Assembly (NCBI RefSeq): GCF_900102105.1
Contig: NZ_FNBB01000001.1
Coordinates: 496,001-560,000 of the forward strand
Direction: 5' to 3'
Origin: Agrobacterium pusense
GTDB lineage: Bacteria > Pseudomonadota > Alphaproteobacteria > Rhizobiales > Rhizobiaceae
DNA: 64,000 bases
The translations under genes were made by a program, and so were the position numbers. The notes beneath the pieces were generated by a model. That model saw nothing but the letters and a program-made list of their open reading frames with translations. It was not told the DNA's origin and made no database searches. Position 1 is the first letter of the stretch. Every line of letters begins with the position of its first letter. Shown piece after piece: positions 62,825 to 64,000 of this stretch.

Positions 62825-64000
62825 TTACCAGCGCCGTTCGAAGCGGCGACGCAACAGGATTGCGCCAACATTCATGACGATGAGGAACAAAAGCAGGATG
62901 ATGATAGCGCCTGAAGTCCTTTCGACAAAGGCGCGCTCCGCTTCATTCGCCCACATGTAAATCTGCACCGGCAGGGCCGTGGACGGGTCCATCGGCGTTG
63001 TCGGGTAATTTGCTACGAATGCCACCATGCCGATCAGCAGCAGCGGCGCAGTTTCGCCCAGCGCGTGGGCGAGGCCGATGATGGTGCCGGTGAGGATGCC
63101 GGGCATGGCGAGCGGCAGCACGTGGTGGAAGATCGTCTGCATCTTGGAAGCGCCGAGGCCCAGGGCGGCGGCGCGGATTGACGGCGGCACGGCTTTCAGG
63201 GCAGCGCGGGTCGCAATGATGATCGTCGGCAGGGTCATCAGCGTCAGGACGAGGCCGCCGACCAGCGAGGCTGAGCGGGGAAAGCCCATGAAGTTGATGA
63301 AGACGGAGAGGCCGAGCAGACCATAAACGATCGAGGGAACAGCCGCGAGATTGTTGATGTTTACCTCGATGAGATCAGTCAGACGGTTCTTCGGAGCAAA
63401 CTCCTCAAGGTAGATCGAAGCTGCAACACCGATCGGCAGCGACAGCACCAGCACGATCAGCATCATGTAGAAGGAGCCAATCAGCGCCACGCCGACACCC
63501 GCCGCTTCCGGACGGCTCGAGGCGCCGTTGATGAAGATGCCGGTATTGAAATGCTTGCCAAGCTGCCCGCTTTCGGCGAGCTGGTTCATCCAGCCGAGCT
63601 GCTGGTTCGAGATACGGCGATTGGCTTCATCCGCCGTCAGATCGACCTGGCCCTTGAAGGCGCTGTCGACGTCGCCCGAGGCCAGCAGCGTCACCGTGCG
63701 GGTGGTGCCGATAACGGCGGGGTCGGCAACGACGATATCGCGAAGCTGCGTACGTACGCTATCGGAGATCAGAAGGTTGACGGCACGAAGACCGGTGCGG
63801 TCCGTTGGCGCGACGCCCAGAACCTTGGCAACCGCATCACGGGCAAGAACGGGATAATTGGCCGTCATAAGCTTGGCCGGATTGGTGGCACGCTCGTTCT
63901 TGGGATCGATGATCTGTTCGGAGAACTCGACCGGAACGGTGATCATCGTCTGCTGGAACGCGGTGTAACCCTTGGAGACAACCGAGAAAAGCAGAAGGAA
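62825..64000 (-). CDS. pstA: phosphate ABC transporter permease PstA, partial (N-terminus outside window)
   Basis: The frame is open to the right edge. Past the ATG at 63946 it reads on upstream as a membrane helix (FLLLFSVVSKGYTAFQQT), so that ATG is internal. A periplasmic region of the DUF3333 type (about 190 residues) precedes the BPD-type permease with five helices and the EAA loop (AAALGLGASKMQTIFHHVLP). It forms the channel with PstC. The order pstA-pstB-phoU-phoB matches the standard pst operon. Confidence 0.93.
   Translation of the reverse strand, partial: FLLLFSVVSKGYTAFQQTMITVPVEFSEQIIDPKNERATNPAKLMTANYPVLARDAVAKVLGVAPTDRTGLRAVNLLISDSVRTQLRDIVVADPAVIGTTRTVTLLASGDVDSAFKGQVDLTADEANRRISNQQLGWMNQLAESGQLGKHFNTGIFINGASSRPEAAGVGVALIGSFYMMLIVLVLSLPIGVAASIYLEEFAPKNRLTDLIEVNINNLAAVPSIVYGLLGLSVFINFMGFPRSASLVGGLVLTLMTLPTIIIATRAALKAVPPSIRAAALGLGASKMQTIFHHVLPLAMPGILTGTIIGLAHALGETAPLLLIGMVAFVANYPTTPMDPSTALPVQIYMWANEAERAFVERTSGAIIILLLFLIVMNVGAILLRRRFERRW

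Noticed and set aside
1-64000. CRISPR array, insertion sequence, prophage or defence island anywhere in the window
   Set aside because: No regularly spaced repeats, transposase, integrase, phage structural or restriction-type genes were seen on either strand. The few repeats found are short isolated palindromes.

Overview
The window looks like an alphaproteobacterial chromosome of the Rhizobiaceae, most like Agrobacterium. Supporting signs are GC-rich coding, a VisN/VisR-controlled chemotaxis operon with cheS and cheT, a fused MrpAB antiporter subunit, PodJ, GcrA with a cluster of GANTC sites, and a SAM-II riboswitch before metZ. From memory the gene order resembles one stretch of the A. tumefaciens circular chromosome. 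That is recall, not a search.

Layout, left to right. (1) 1-12.5 kb, all minus strand: a partial chemoreceptor, visR, visN, fliF, then the chemotaxis operon read from its end (cheT, cheD, cheY2, cheB, cheR, cheA, cheY1, cheS, soluble globin-type receptor). Most neighbours overlap by 1-4 bases. No cheW lies inside the operon. (2) 12.7-19.2 kb, plus: a small membrane protein and a six-gene Mrp/Pha cation/proton antiporter operon. (3) 19.2-21.2 kb: an AlkB-like dioxygenase, a decayed gene in a GC-poorer stretch beside tRNA-Phe(GAA), and a coiled-coil membrane protein. (4) 21.3-26.7 kb, minus: a beta-oxidation set (fadJ-like, thiolase, acyl-CoA dehydrogenase) with a 10-bp inverted-repeat operator candidate. 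(5) 27.1-30.8 kb: podJ. (6) 31-44.5 kb: mixed housekeeping genes, including a TSUP permease pair, UspA, ligase-associated PdeM plus helicase, Rrf2 plus AhpD-like, tandem YitT paralogs, a TPR methyltransferase, pyrD and two regulators. (7) 44.6-51.1 kb: a compact surface-polysaccharide locus (deacetylase, Wzy-like, Wzx-like, orphan solute-binding protein, GT2 enzyme). (8) 51.3-60.2 kb: aquaporin, tRNA-Gly(CCC), a long-form dCTP deaminase, metZ under a SAM-II riboswitch, apaG, hslO, argF-argD and gcrA. (9) 60.4-64 kb, minus: phoB, phoU, pstB and partial pstA, the end of the phosphate uptake operon.

Most of the window is conserved core chromosome. I found no CRISPR array, insertion sequence, prophage, toxin-antitoxin pair or recognisable defence island. 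The most notable signals are regulatory or evolutionary: the mutually exclusive hairpins behind the SAM-II aptamer, six GANTC sites upstream of gcrA, a broken gene next to tRNA-Phe, a globin-type receptor without the heme-ligating histidine, an S24-type repressor that keeps its putative self-cleavage residues, and the small polysaccharide locus with its unusual glycosyltransferase and orphan binding protein.
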